A DNA stretch of 64,000 nt from positions 434,001-498,000 of the forward strand of contig CABJAM010000002.1 of assembly GCA_902363555.1 (NCBI GenBank), written 5' to 3'. The stretch comes from Lachnospiraceae bacterium. Its GTDB lineage: Bacteria; Bacillota; Clostridia; Lachnospirales; Lachnospiraceae. The position numbers were made by a program, and so were the translations under genes. Within the stretch, counting starts at the first letter, position 1; each line of letters opens with the position of its first letter. Shown piece after piece: positions 26,205 to 35,828 of this stretch. The notes below the pieces were generated by a model. The model worked only from the letters and a program-made list of their open reading frames with translations, ran no database searches and was not told where the DNA came from.

Positions 26205-26642
26205 TCACACATACAAACCGGCAATGGGAACCAGCTCCTTCATATTATGAACGATCTGGCCGGTATTTTTGATACAAATTGTAAATTCGCCATCGCCAAA
26301 ATCCATTAAATGTCGAAGATTGATCGTAATATCCTGGTCCTCGGCCAGTTTTAAAATCCACTTCGCACAATTATTTCCACAAGTAGACGCATTAAATATC
26401 TTATCCGGTTCATTTTTTATAAGAATCAGCGTTTTAACACCACCAGATAAGCTGTCCGGTGGAATCAGACCCAGGACTGGACTGTCGACCACCCCGCCAG
26501 CCAAAACGATAGAATCATCAATATCCCGGATCATCTCCCCGGCGATTGGATCAGTAATCCAAGACTCCTCATAAACATTTTTAAAGTAAACCGATGTATT
26601 GAAAATTGCCTGTGACATATCACCATAAAAAACAGATAACAT
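26205..26642 (-). CDS. DUF4869-like protein
   Basis: A 145-aa protein starting MLSVFYGDMS; AGGAGG fits this ATG, while an ATG three codons earlier abuts the site. It has conserved-looking SPVLGLIPPDSLSGGVKTLI and a C-terminal FTICIKNTGQIVHNMKEL. I recall this as the DUF4869 family from Clostridia; no function is known to me. It is the first gene of a two-gene unit with the P-loop ATPase. Confidence 0.7.
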   Translation of the reverse strand: MLSVFYGDMSQAIFNTSVYFKNVYEESWITDPIAGEMIRDIDDSIVLAGGVVDSPVLGLIPPDSLSGGVKTLILIKNEPDKIFNASTCGNNCAKWILKLAEDQDITINLRHLMDFGDGEFTICIKNTGQIVHNMKELVPIAGLYV

Positions 26643-26777
26643 AACCCACATCCTCCTAAAAGCACATACTTAAAATTTGCTGACAATGTCAGCACCATAT
26701 TTCTAGTATACCACGACGGACCATATTTGTATCCCCAAAAACGTTATTCCTGGGATGGAGCACTAGTTCCGCTGTTT

Positions 26778-26805
26778 GTAACAGTTCAAACGTCCGGGCT
26801 GTTAC
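26778..26805. repeat. GTAAC dyad repeat
   Basis: GTAACAGTTC...GCTGTTAC at the 3' end of the AraC gene; it overlaps the last codons. Confidence 0.6.
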
Positions 26806-27893
26806 CGCTGTTTTTTCACCTTCTCACCACGATAATCCCCCGGCGTTTTCCCAAACATATTTTTAAATAGCCGGTAAAAATACGTCCGGTTGGAAAATCC
26901 GAGAGATGTGATGATTTCCGATACGCTTTGGTCGGTTTCCATCAATAGCCGCCGCGCCTCCTCCAGATAGATCGCCTGACCATAATCCAGCAGCGTTTTT
27001 CCCGTATATTTTTTTACAATGCGGTTTAAATACTCCGCGTTATAGTGCAGACTGGCCGACAGCATTTCCCTGCTGCATCGCCCATGGCTGGCCTCCATAA
27101 GATGGACGATCTTTGTAAAAAGGAACTCCTGACTGTCCGAATCCGACTGCACCCGGTCGATGCAGTACAGGGCCGGATCGCCCAATAAATAAATCAACCG
27201 GGCAAAACCACCCTTTATAAAAAATCCCGCCCCCGGCCGGCGTTCTTTCAGCTCTGTAAAAATCATCTGTATCATCGGGTCCATCTGCGCCGATATCTTT
27301 TCAGCCGGAACAACCGGCAGACAATCCAGATAAATACTTGCATACTGCAAAGACTTTTGCAGACTGTCACTAATCAGCGAATACACAGGATTATGGCCGA
27401 CTGCTCCGACCGCCCGCTCCGGTTCCTTTCCGGCATATTTATGACCTGACAGGGAAACGGCCTCCGTCTCTGACAGCATACCCTGAAATATCTGCATTAG
27501 AAATTCGTCCTTCAGCATAAAAAATGCGGCCTGGAAATTTCCTGAAAATTCCTCACAATGACAAATATTTTTATTCATAACACAGCACTGCCCGGGCCCG
27601 TATGTAAACTTAAGATTTTCGATATGGTTCGTTACACAGCCGGAAATCACATACATGATCTCGATAAAGTCATGCTTATGCAGCGGCCGTTTCCCCGAAA
27701 ACAAATATTCCGTTGTCAGAAATCTTTTTTCCGAATATCCATCCATGGTAAATATCTGTATCACGACCTCCTTTGTAGCCTCTGTATAGGATTCCAGAAG
27801 GATCATGTACGGATAGGATAATTCAAAAAGCTGAAGTATTTTACTGTCATAATTGCGGACATTCAAACCGGATTGATTCACCTGTGATATCAT
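26802..27893 (-). CDS. AraC-family regulator, divergent from the GH2 gene
   Basis: A 363-aa protein with an N-terminal cupin-like sensor (HKHDFIEIMYVISGCVTNHI, about 70-90) and a C-terminal AraC domain ending GFSNRTYFYRLFKNMFGKTPGDYR. It is transcribed away from the GH2 glycosidase gene with 150 bp between them, so it most likely activates that gene in response to its sugar product. Direct sugar identity unknown. Confidence 0.9.
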   Translation of the reverse strand: MISQVNQSGLNVRNYDSKILQLFELSYPYMILLESYTEATKEVVIQIFTMDGYSEKRFLTTEYLFSGKRPLHKHDFIEIMYVISGCVTNHIENLKFTYGPGQCCVMNKNICHCEEFSGNFQAAFFMLKDEFLMQIFQGMLSETEAVSLSGHKYAGKEPERAVGAVGHNPVYSLISDSLQKSLQYASIYLDCLPVVPAEKISAQMDPMIQMIFTELKERRPGAGFFIKGGFARLIYLLGDPALYCIDRVQSDSDSQEFLFTKIVHLMEASHGRCSREMLSASLHYNAEYLNRIVKKYTGKTLLDYGQAIYLEEARRLLMETDQSVSEIITSLGFSNRTYFYRLFKNMFGKTPGDYRGEKVKKQR

Positions 27894-27970
27894 ATATGTG
27901 TGCGTCCTTTTCTAAGCGCCTGTAAGTCGGTTTTGGATACAGTTTTGAAAATGCAGTTCGGCTTGCGTTA

Positions 27971-27999
27971 TTGAGTTCCGATTTCATATTGTTTATAGT
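27971..27999 (+). promoter_or_regulatory. Promoter of the GH2 gene
   Basis: -35 TTGAGT (27971-27976), 17-bp spacer, -10 TATAGT (27994-27999). The start codon is 45 bp further, behind AGGAGG. Confidence 0.65.
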
Positions 28000-28043
28000 T
28001 AATTATACATCAATCCAATGAATTTTTACAGGAGGTATCTGAA

Positions 28044-30515
28044 ATGAAAAAACAGTTGTTTAATCAGGGGTGGACGTTTCAACTGGGAAATGCAGGAATT
28101 TTCCAGACATTAGTCGGTGGAAATGAAGATACACAGACGGTCACGCTCCCCCACGACGCATCCATCCGCCGCCCCCGCAATCCCGAGGAGCCAAACGGCG
28201 CCGGCAACGGCTTCTTCCGTGAAGAAAATTACACATACACCCGGGAGTTTACGCTGGACCCAACCGACAAGGACAAAAACATCTATATTGAATTTGAAGG
28301 TGTTTATCAAAATGCATTTGTCTATATCAATAATGCTTATGCGGGAAAATGTCCTTACGGATACGGAAACTTTTATATTGACGCCACAAAATTTGTAACC
28401 TTTGACCATAACAACACGATCAAGGTCATCGTCAAAAACGGCCTTCCCAGCGGACGCTGGTACACCGGCGGGGGCATTTACCGGGATGTCCACATAATGA
28501 AAGCCAACCGTCTCCATCTGGCACCGGACAGTGTCCATCTGGCAGTGATGGATATCGACGATGGTCAGGCCGTCATCCGTTCGGAATCCACCATTGAATA
28601 TACAGGTACTGGCGTCCGCGGCATTACTCTGACCATCGAGCTTCTGGATGATGAGGGGCGTATTGCCGGCAGTGATACGATCCCGGTCACTGTTATGGAA
28701 CATTCTGTGGAGCATTACCGCCAGACCTTTTATGTGGATGCGCCAAAGCTGTGGGATGTGGATACCCCTTATCTCTATCATTACCGCGCTACACTTAAAG
28801 AAGATGGGGAAATATTGGATGAGGAAAACGGAACCTTTGGTATACGTCAGCTCCAGTTGGACGCAAAGCATGGTTTACGTATCAACGGCAGGGTCGTTAA
28901 GCTGCGCGGCGGCTGTATCCATCACGACAATGGCGCCATCGGCACGGCGGAGTTTGCCCACGCAGAGGAATTTCGTGTAAAAACCTTAAAGGATGCCGGG
29001 TACAATGCCATCCGCAGCTCCCATTACCCCATGAGCCGCCGTCTACTGGATGCCTGTGACAAGCTGGGCATGCTTGTTATGGATGAATACTCCGATGTGT
29101 GGACGTCCACCAAGGTTGATTTTGATTACGGCACCCATATGATGGACTGGTGGGAACACGATATTACCAATCTGGTAAATAAAGACTACAACCATCCCTG
29201 TGTTATTATGTACTCCATTGGCAATGAAATTCCGGAAGCCGGCAATAAGTTTGATGTCCAATGGGGTAAGAAGCTGGCAGATCTGCTCCACCGGCTGGAT
29301 GACACCCGTTATGTTACCAACAGCTTGAATCTGCTGCTTTGCGTCGCTTCGCGCCGGGATGAGATCATGGCGGATATTATGAAGGAGCAGGGGATCGATC
29401 CGGATGCAGCAAAGGCCGCCGGTGCAAATCCTGAGATCAACAGCCTGATGTCCAATCTGGGGGCTATGATGGAAATGCTCGTGGGAAGCCGGATTGCCGG
29501 AGAAGCCATAGCAGAAGCCGCAGGACAGGTAGATATTACCGGCTATAACTACGCCGCATCCCGCTATGAAAAGGATTGTGAGACGTACCCCAACCGCATT
29601 CTCGTAGGCTCTGAAACTTATCCGGGAGATTTAGATATCAACTGGGCATTGGTGGAGAAAAACCCCCGGGTCATCGGTGATTTCTCCTGGACAGCCTGGG
29701 ATTATCTGGGCGAAGCGGGCATCGGCAGAATACATTATGGCGAGGCAATGGGTATGGACTTTTACGCGCCTTATCCATGCAAGGCAGCCTACTGCGGCGA
29801 TATCAACCTGATCGGTGACCGGCGGCCGGTTTCCTATTGGCGGGAAATCGTATGGGGGCTTCGCCAGGCGCCGTACCTGGCCGTGCAGCCGCCCAAATAC
29901 CATGATGTCAAGCATCACATGACCAGTTGGTCCATGACCAACGCCGTCCACAGTTGGAACTGGAGCGGCTTTGAAGGAAAACCGGTCACGGTCGAGGCCT
30001 ACACAGACGGGGATGAAGCCGCGCTCTATGTCAATGGCCAATTGGTGCAGCGCAAGGCTGTGGGTGAAAAGAAAAGCTGCATCACTTATTTTGAAACGGT
30101 ATACACGCCCGGAACACTGGAGGTTGCCGCTTTCAAAAATGGCATTGAAACCGGCCGCGACCGTATTGTCACCGCTCAGGATCAGGTTCATATCTGCGCC
30201 ACGGTGGATTGCCGTACGATTCCGTCTGATGCCAGTGATATCTGCTATGTGGAAATAAGTATGCAGGATTCTGCCGGAGTATTAAATCCAGAAGCCAGCA
30301 CACGGGTCCGGGCCGCCATTGAAGGACCGGGCGTAATCCTGGGCTTTGGCAGCGCTGATCCGGATTCGGATGAAAATTATTTTGATCCGGAGGCCGCCGC
30401 GTATGAAGGACGGCTGCGGGCCGCCATACGCGGAAATGGACAGCCGGGAACGATCACCCTGACACTGAGTGCCAAAGACTGCGCACCTGTAAATGTACAC
30501 ATTGAAGCTGTATAA
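28044..30515 (+). CDS. Glycoside hydrolase family 2 protein (beta-galactosidase-like)
   Basis: An 823-aa GH2 enzyme. Order: jelly-roll sugar-binding domain (about 15-185), Ig-like domain (185-280), TIM barrel (about 285-590) with acid/base Glu395 in YSIGNE and nucleophile Glu524 in VGSETYP, a DUF4982-like domain (about 610-690: DEAALYVNGQLVQRK), and a terminal Ig-like part. No signal peptide, so it acts in the cytoplasm on imported oligosaccharides. The likely substrate class is beta-galactoside or beta-glucuronide; not resolved. Followed by a strong terminator. Confidence 0.95.
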   Translation: MKKQLFNQGWTFQLGNAGIFQTLVGGNEDTQTVTLPHDASIRRPRNPEEPNGAGNGFFREENYTYTREFTLDPTDKDKNIYIEFEGVYQNAFVYINNAYAGKCPYGYGNFYIDATKFVTFDHNNTIKVIVKNGLPSGRWYTGGGIYRDVHIMKANRLHLAPDSVHLAVMDIDDGQAVIRSESTIEYTGTGVRGITLTIELLDDEGRIAGSDTIPVTVMEHSVEHYRQTFYVDAPKLWDVDTPYLYHYRATLKEDGEILDEENGTFGIRQLQLDAKHGLRINGRVVKLRGGCIHHDNGAIGTAEFAHAEEFRVKTLKDAGYNAIRSSHYPMSRRLLDACDKLGMLVMDEYSDVWTSTKVDFDYGTHMMDWWEHDITNLVNKDYNHPCVIMYSIGNEIPEAGNKFDVQWGKKLADLLHRLDDTRYVTNSLNLLLCVASRRDEIMADIMKEQGIDPDAAKAAGANPEINSLMSNLGAMMEMLVGSRIAGEAIAEAAGQVDITGYNYAASRYEKDCETYPNRILVGSETYPGDLDINWALVEKNPRVIGDFSWTAWDYLGEAGIGRIHYGEAMGMDFYAPYPCKAAYCGDINLIGDRRPVSYWREIVWGLRQAPYLAVQPPKYHDVKHHMTSWSMTNAVHSWNWSGFEGKPVTVEAYTDGDEAALYVNGQLVQRKAVGEKKSCITYFETVYTPGTLEVAAFKNGIETGRDRIVTAQDQVHICATVDCRTIPSDASDICYVEISMQDSAGVLNPEASTRVRAAIEGPGVILGFGSADPDSDENYFDPEAAAYEGRLRAAIRGNGQPGTITLTLSAKDCAPVNVHIEAV

Positions 30516-30529
30516 CTTTAGATATCCTT

Positions 30530-30577
30530 AAAAGGGATGGGCCGCCGGTATTTTTATCGGTGGTCCATCCCTTTTCT
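30530..30577 (+). terminator. Intrinsic terminator after the GH2 gene
   Basis: AAAAGGGATGG (30530-30540) pairs with CCATCCCTTTT (30565-30575), with further pairing of GCCGCCG and CGGTGGT inside. Confidence 0.9.
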
Positions 30578-30719
30578 ATTATCATCATACCGCCTTAAAC
30601 TTTATTTTCATAAAGAATCCATATTCCGGGGCAGCTTTTTCATGTTAAAATATTTTTATAAATTTACCCGCACATTTCCCTTATCTTAACCGTTATACAT
30701 TATGAGAGGAATCGCATAA

Positions 30720-30752
30720 AAACGATTTCCTTCGGAAATCCCTGACAAATTA
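30720..30752 (-). repeat. Partial copy of the ATAATTTGTC interspersed repeat
   Basis: On the minus strand ATAATTTGTCAGGGATTTCC is followed by GAAGGAAATCG, matching the core of the 38581 and 44985 copies. It also forms a 7-bp hairpin (GATTTCC/GGAAATC) in the leader of the sigma-factor gene. Confidence 0.6.
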
Positions 30753-30769
30753 TGAGAGGAGGTTTTTGC

Positions 30770-31228
30770 GTGTCCATAGACTATGAAGAACAATATGATA
30801 AAATTTACCGCTACTGCTTTTTTAAGCTGCACCATCGCGAGCGTGCGGAGGATGTGACGCAGGAAACCTTCCTTCGATTTCTCGACAGCGGCGGGTATGA
30901 GGATACCGGAAGGGCCCTTCCGTATTTGTATACCATCGCCAGAAATTTATGCACGGACGAATTTCGCAGACATAAAGCGGAACCACTGACAGAGGACATT
31001 CCCTCACCGGAGCTGGAGCCGCACATACTCACAGCACTTTCCATCAAAGAAGCGCTGTCCGGTCTGGAGGAAATGGAACAGGAGCTGCTGCTTTTGCGGT
31101 ATATCAATGAAGTTCCGGTTTCTGCCATTGCCACTATGCTGGGGATTTCCCGTTTTGCCGTTTACCGCAGGACCGCCGGAGCACTGGCACAGCTCCGGCA
31201 CAGACTCAGAAAGGAGGATTTTCTATGA
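30770..31228 (+). CDS. RNA polymerase sigma factor, sigma-70/ECF type
   Basis: A 152-aa product from the GTG at 30770, which has GAGAGGAGG upstream (an ATG 18 bp earlier is unlikely). Region 2 (about 5-70): HHRERAEDVTQETFLRFLDSG, with the ED-Q-TF core-binding pattern. Region 4 (about 95-150): EMEQELLLLRYINEVPVSAIATMLGIS with helix-turn-helix. It overlaps the next gene by 4 bp (ATGA), so it heads a four-gene cassette and probably drives its own operon. Confidence 0.9.
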   Translation: MSIDYEEQYDKIYRYCFFKLHHRERAEDVTQETFLRFLDSGGYEDTGRALPYLYTIARNLCTDEFRRHKAEPLTEDIPSPELEPHILTALSIKEALSGLEEMEQELLLLRYINEVPVSAIATMLGISRFAVYRRTAGALAQLRHRLRKEDFL

Positions 31229-31941
31229 AGCCATCCATGAAAAAAGCATTAACAGATGCCTTTGATGCACCAGAACCCACCAGAAAGCAGGATTTTTTAA
31301 AGCAACTGCCCCGGCCGGAGCTTAGCCGCATTTCCTTTATAATAACCCAGGCCGCCTATATTCGCAAATGGGTATGGCTCCTGTCCGTCTTTATTTTTGC
31401 CGCCGCTCTTGTGGCCACACTATTTATGGTTCCTGACCGGATATGGCTGATTTCCGCGTTCATACCTTTTTTGGCGCTCTCAGCAGTGACGGAAAATGCC
31501 CGCTCGCAGGTTTATGGCATGGCGGAGCTGGAAATGGCCGCCCGCTTTTCCTTAAAAAGTGTTGTTCTGGCACGGATGATCCTTGTGGGCGCGACTCATT
31601 TTATTCTGCTTATCCTGCTTATTTTATCTGTACAGGCACCGGATACAGCCGCCCTGCTGCGCACGGGAGTTTACCTGATCGTACCCTATTTATTGACAAC
31701 GGTACTATGTCTTTGGATCGTACTGAAAATCCGCGGGAAAGAATCCACCTATGCCTGCATGGGCGCTGCGGTCATTGTCAGCGGCCTGAATATCGTCATC
31801 AGCGCCACAGCTCCCATGGTTTACAATGAGATGTATTTTCTTAAATGGGCGGGGCTTTTTGTTATTCTGCTCCTGCTGACACTATGGGGATATTACAAAA
31901 CAATACGTTTAACGGAGGAAATGAAATGGAGCTTATCATAG
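31225..31941 (+). CDS. Membrane protein of the sigma-ABC cassette
   Basis: A 238-aa protein: a hydrophilic N-terminus (about 50 residues) and six predicted membrane segments (about 50-70, 76-92, 113-135, 145-163, 170-188, 205-222). Its position directly after a sigma factor, with 4-bp overlap, is that of an anti-sigma factor; a cytoplasmic N-terminal domain before membrane helices fits. No zinc-type HxxxCxxC motif is visible. The anti-sigma role is inferred. Confidence 0.8.
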   Translation: MKPSMKKALTDAFDAPEPTRKQDFLKQLPRPELSRISFIITQAAYIRKWVWLLSVFIFAAALVATLFMVPDRIWLISAFIPFLALSAVTENARSQVYGMAELEMAARFSLKSVVLARMILVGATHFILLILLILSVQAPDTAALLRTGVYLIVPYLLTTVLCLWIVLKIRGKESTYACMGAAVIVSGLNIVISATAPMVYNEMYFLKWAGLFVILLLLTLWGYYKTIRLTEEMKWSLS

Positions 31942-32633
31942 ATCGTCTCACAAAAAAATACCAAAATACCATTGCCGTTGACCGGATTTCCATGCGCCTG
32001 CATGAAGGTGTCTATGGATTGCTGGGCGCCAACGGCGCGGGGAAAACCACATTGATACGGATGCTGTGCGGCGTCATAAAGCCCACCGGCGGCAGTGTGA
32101 TGCTGGACAAAATGGACGCTGCATCCGAAGAATACCGGGCAAGGCTTGGGTATCTGCCACAGGATTTTGGGTATTATCCGGATTTTACCGGAATAGATTT
32201 TCTGTTATATATGGCGGCCTTAAAGGGGCTTCCCCAAAAGCCGGCCCGCCGCAAAGCAAAAGAGCTTTTAAAACTTGTTTCCCTTGAGGATATGGCTCGA
32301 AAAAAGATTAAAACTTACTCTGGAGGTATGAAGCAGCGGCTTGGCATTGCCCAGGCACTGCTCAACGAACCGAAGCTCTTAATACTGGATGAGCCTACCG
32401 CCGGACTTGACCCGAAGGAACGTGTGCGCTTCCGCAATCTGCTTGGGGAGCTGGGAAAAGATACGATTGTACTGCTCTCCACACATATCGTGTCGGATGT
32501 GGAGCATATTGCCGATACTATACTGATGATGAAAAAAGGACAGCTTATTTATGAAGGAAAATGGGATAGCTCCCACGGAGATTTGGAGGAATTTTATCTT
32601 GAACAGTTTGAGGAGGTGGAAGACCATGAATAA
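31926..32633 (+). CDS. ABC transporter ATP-binding protein
   Basis: A 235-aa ATPase starting MELIIDRLTKKY; ACGGAGGAAATG precedes the ATG. Walker A GANGAGKT, signature YSGGMKQR, Walker B LLILDEPTAGLD, H-loop THIVSDVE. It overlaps the membrane protein gene by 16 bp and the permease gene by 8 bp. It is closely similar in motif layout to the ATPase at 442-1221. Probably powers an ABC-2 exporter for a peptide, drug or lipid. Confidence 0.93.
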   Translation: MELIIDRLTKKYQNTIAVDRISMRLHEGVYGLLGANGAGKTTLIRMLCGVIKPTGGSVMLDKMDAASEEYRARLGYLPQDFGYYPDFTGIDFLLYMAALKGLPQKPARRKAKELLKLVSLEDMARKKIKTYSGGMKQRLGIAQALLNEPKLLILDEPTAGLDPKERVRFRNLLGELGKDTIVLLSTHIVSDVEHIADTILMMKKGQLIYEGKWDSSHGDLEEFYLEQFEEVEDHE

Positions 32634-33792
32634 TATTGCCACATTATATAAATTTGAGCTGAGAAAGCTCGCTAAACGCAAAATCGTCTGGATCTCCCTT
32701 GCTGTGATGCTGGTCCTATCCGCCTTCACCAGTCTGAGTGGCATCCTGTTCAATTCGTTTTCCGAAAGCAACAGCGGTGAAAGCATCAGCGGATATGAAA
32801 TGGCCATGCGCAGCCGCAAATACGCCAGAAATCTCGCTGGCCGGGCCATTGATGACACGCTCCTTCATCAAATGCAGACATCTGCGGATACCTGGACTTA
32901 TGGCGCCATCTATACCTATGTCTGGGGAATACTTGACCACGATAATGCAACAATGGTAACAACAAATGACACAGACCTGAATGCGCAGAGCCTTTATGAC
33001 GCCCGCACCCATCTTATCTATGAGCAGTGGCAGAGGCAGCAGCTCACCAAAAAGGAGGAAGCGTTCTGGAAGACCCGGGAACAAAACATCCAGATTCCTG
33101 TTATTTTTGATTACACTCAGGGCTATAAAACCCTGATCCAGGAGTTCACCGCCCTGAATGTGATGGTGCTGCTGCTGGTAACCATCGGCCTTTCCGGCAT
33201 ATTTTCCGACGAGCACCTGCGCAAAACAGATCAGATCACCCTTTGCTGCCGCCTGGGCAGAAAGCCTTTGTACATTGCCAAAATACTGGCTGGACTTACC
33301 TTCGGAATCGTCTCCGCCATACTTATATTTTTAACCGCAGCGATTACCAGCTTTCTTGTTTATGGCACCGATGGCTTTCACGCAGCCCTGCAGCTCGTCT
33401 TTCCGGAAAGCTCCCGCCCTCTGTCTCTAGGGAAGACAACACTTGTACTATTCGGACTTTTGATCATTGCCACACTGTTTTACAGTATTGCCGCGATGCA
33501 TTTGTCTCAGCGGCTGAGAAGCAGCATGGGCACCATGGCCATTATGGTGGGAATCACTATCCTCACCCTGTTTGTCACGGTTCCTAAGAATCTACGGCTG
33601 TTTTCCCAGATTTACAGCTATATGCCCGCGTGGCTTATCAATGCCGATAGCTGTATGGATCACCGGCTTGTAACACTCTTTGGCGTGAGCTTTACAAACT
33701 GGCAATTCGGCGCCGCCCTTTACGTGATTCTTGGGGTGATCCTTGTGCTGATTGGCGCCGGGATGTACCGGAGGTATCAGGTGCGGGGATAA
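32626..33792 (+). CDS. ABC-2 type transporter permease
   Basis: A 388-aa permease starting MNNIATLYKFELRKL, with AGGAGGTGG upstream inside the ATPase gene. TM1 at about 20-40, then a large loop (about 45-165), then five more segments ending near the C-terminus. This is the full-length counterpart of the truncated permease at 1-445. It makes an exporter with the preceding ATPase, under likely control of the sigma factor. Confidence 0.88.
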   Translation: MNNIATLYKFELRKLAKRKIVWISLAVMLVLSAFTSLSGILFNSFSESNSGESISGYEMAMRSRKYARNLAGRAIDDTLLHQMQTSADTWTYGAIYTYVWGILDHDNATMVTTNDTDLNAQSLYDARTHLIYEQWQRQQLTKKEEAFWKTREQNIQIPVIFDYTQGYKTLIQEFTALNVMVLLLVTIGLSGIFSDEHLRKTDQITLCCRLGRKPLYIAKILAGLTFGIVSAILIFLTAAITSFLVYGTDGFHAALQLVFPESSRPLSLGKTTLVLFGLLIIATLFYSIAAMHLSQRLRSSMGTMAIMVGITILTLFVTVPKNLRLFSQIYSYMPAWLINADSCMDHRLVTLFGVSFTNWQFGAALYVILGVILVLIGAGMYRRYQVRG

Positions 33793-33845
33793 CGGTTCCG
33801 TGAATTAATAACAATAACGCTGCAGCTTACGTTTCGTTTTATTGC

Positions 33846-33870
33846 GGCCTGCGCAGTAAATGCGCAGGCC
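33846..33870. terminator. Hairpin, GGCCTGCGCA family, second copy
   Basis: GGCCTGCGCA, loop GTAAA, TGCGCAGGCC; same stem as at 25190-25214. About 54 bp after the permease stop. The remaining 200 bp before the next gene hold nothing else I can name. Confidence 0.6.
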
Positions 33871-34067
33871 TGTCTGTATGGATATATACGCCGCTTTGTT
33901 TATCATAATAAATTTTGATTTGGTATAGTTAAAGCGATCGTATAGTGATATACTTAAAATACATCATTATGTTTTTGCATTTGAAGGCAAAAAAGTATTG
34001 ATCGGATAACAGTTGACTTTAATCCCATTCATACATTTATGATCGGTTAGAAAGGAATGGACAGAAA

Positions 34068-35756
34068 ATGAAACATGTATTGCCCATTGGATATGAGGAT
34101 ATCAAACGCATTATAGACGCAGATTTGTACTATGTAGATAAAAGTCTGATGATCAAAGAGCTGTTGGACACAAAAGCACAGGTGAATCTTTTTACCAGAC
34201 CGCGTCGTTTCGGGAAAACGCTGGGTTTAAGTATGATCCGCCGTTTTTTTGAAAACGAATTTACGATGCGCGGTGAAAAAATCGACAACGGATACCTGTT
34301 TGATCAATTAAATATATCTCAATGTGGAGAAGAATATTTGTGTCATCAACAGCAATATCCTGTTATCAATTTATCGTTAAAATCAGCTAAGCAGCCGGAT
34401 TTTGAAATGGCCAGAAGTGCTCTGATCAAAGAAATACAATCCGAATACCGCCGCCATTATTACCTTATAGATTCTGAGCTTCTTCTGGATGTGGATAAAC
34501 AGCGTTATCGCAATATATTTGAGGGAAATGCCACACCCTTGGACTATGCAACGGCACTGGAATTTCTGTCACAATGTCTGGCAGCGCACCACGGTAAAAA
34601 TGTTATTGTTCTTATTGATGAATATGATGTTCCCTTGGAAAATGCTTACACAGCAGGATTTTATGAACCAATGATCCTTTTTATACGCTCACTATTTGAA
34701 AGCGTACTAAAGACGAATCCCTGCCTGGAATTTGCAGTAATTACCGGATGCCTTCGTATCAGCCGGGAGAGTATATTTACAGGTTTAAACAACATAAAAA
34801 TATACTCCATTCTCAATCCTTACTTTGCCGATAGCTTTGGCTTTACGCAGAATGAAGTCTCAGAAATGTTAGCATACTATGGTCTTCAGGAAAAATCGAC
34901 TGAAATCAAAGAGTGGTATGACGGTTATCTTTTCGGCCCTACGGATATTTATAACCCCTGGAGTATTATCAACTATATTGATCTGGCAAGAGCTGACGCC
35001 AAAGCATTTCCCCGGCCATACTGGTCCAATACATCTGCCAACACTATTATCCGGGAGCTTGTTGATAACGCTGATTTTACGACGCGTCAGGAAATCGAGC
35101 AGCTCTTAGATGGCAGTCCACTGGATAAACCTGTGCATGAAGAAATTACTTATGAGGATATTCATCAATCTTCCGAGAACCTTTGGAACTTTTTATTTTT
35201 TACAGGCTATTTGAAAAAAACAGATGAATATCAAAAAGAAGGGCAGATTTATATAAAACTGGCGATTCCCAATAGGGAAATACAATCCATATATAAACAA
35301 ACCATCCTCTCCTGGTTTCGACAGAAAGTAAAAGATACGGATACATCCGCGCTCATCAAGGCAATCGAAAATGGCACTTGTGACGATATTGCTGCATTTA
35401 TATCCGGCCAGTTGATGGAAACCATCAGTTTCTTCGATTATGCGGAAAACTATTATCATGGTTTTCTTTCCGGACTGCTAAAAGCATCGCAAAAATATTT
35501 GATTTATTCAAATCGCGAAAGTGGACTCGGCCGGTCCGATATTATTATGAAAACCCCTTCTGCACGGGGTCAGGCCGTTATTCTTGAACTAAAAACTGCA
35601 AAACAATACACTCAAATGGCTGACGGCTGCCAGCAGGCTTTGAAACAAATTGAAGATATGGCTTATGAAGAATCACTTAAAAATGAAGGCTACACTACTA
35701 TAAAAAAATATGGTATTTGCTTCTATCGCAAGGAATGTCTCGTAATGAAAGCCTAG
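34068..35756 (+). CDS. AAA-ATPase-like protein with PD-(D/E)XK-like C-terminus
   Basis: A 562-aa member of the family common in gut anaerobes (AAA-ATPase_like plus DUF1703). Start: LPIGYEDIKRIIDADLYYVDKS. Walker A-like RPRRFGKT (44-51) and Walker B VIVLIDEYD (about 180-188). The C-terminal nuclease-like fold shows GRSDIIMK and AVILELKTAK (about 485-515). Members occur in many divergent copies per genome; function is unproven, with mobile or defence roles proposed by inference. It is a single gene between two hairpins. Confidence 0.9.
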   Translation: MKHVLPIGYEDIKRIIDADLYYVDKSLMIKELLDTKAQVNLFTRPRRFGKTLGLSMIRRFFENEFTMRGEKIDNGYLFDQLNISQCGEEYLCHQQQYPVINLSLKSAKQPDFEMARSALIKEIQSEYRRHYYLIDSELLLDVDKQRYRNIFEGNATPLDYATALEFLSQCLAAHHGKNVIVLIDEYDVPLENAYTAGFYEPMILFIRSLFESVLKTNPCLEFAVITGCLRISRESIFTGLNNIKIYSILNPYFADSFGFTQNEVSEMLAYYGLQEKSTEIKEWYDGYLFGPTDIYNPWSIINYIDLARADAKAFPRPYWSNTSANTIIRELVDNADFTTRQEIEQLLDGSPLDKPVHEEITYEDIHQSSENLWNFLFFTGYLKKTDEYQKEGQIYIKLAIPNREIQSIYKQTILSWFRQKVKDTDTSALIKAIENGTCDDIAAFISGQLMETISFFDYAENYYHGFLSGLLKASQKYLIYSNRESGLGRSDIIMKTPSARGQAVILELKTAKQYTQMADGCQQALKQIEDMAYEESLKNEGYTTIKKYGICFYRKECLVMKA

Positions 35757-35777
35757 AGCATTGCTGTACCAGAAAAA

Positions 35778-35828
35778 GGCAGCTCTGCCCGACGAAAAAA
35801 TACGTCGTTGCAGAGCTGCCACTTTTTT
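35778..35828. terminator. Bidirectional intrinsic terminator
   Basis: GGCAGCTCTGC (35778-35788) pairs with GCAGAGCTGCC (35810-35820), inner ACGA/TCGT pairing, and a T run at 35823-35828. A runs before it give the same for the minus strand. It ends the ATPase gene and overlaps the stop of the convergent glycosidase gene. Confidence 0.88.
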
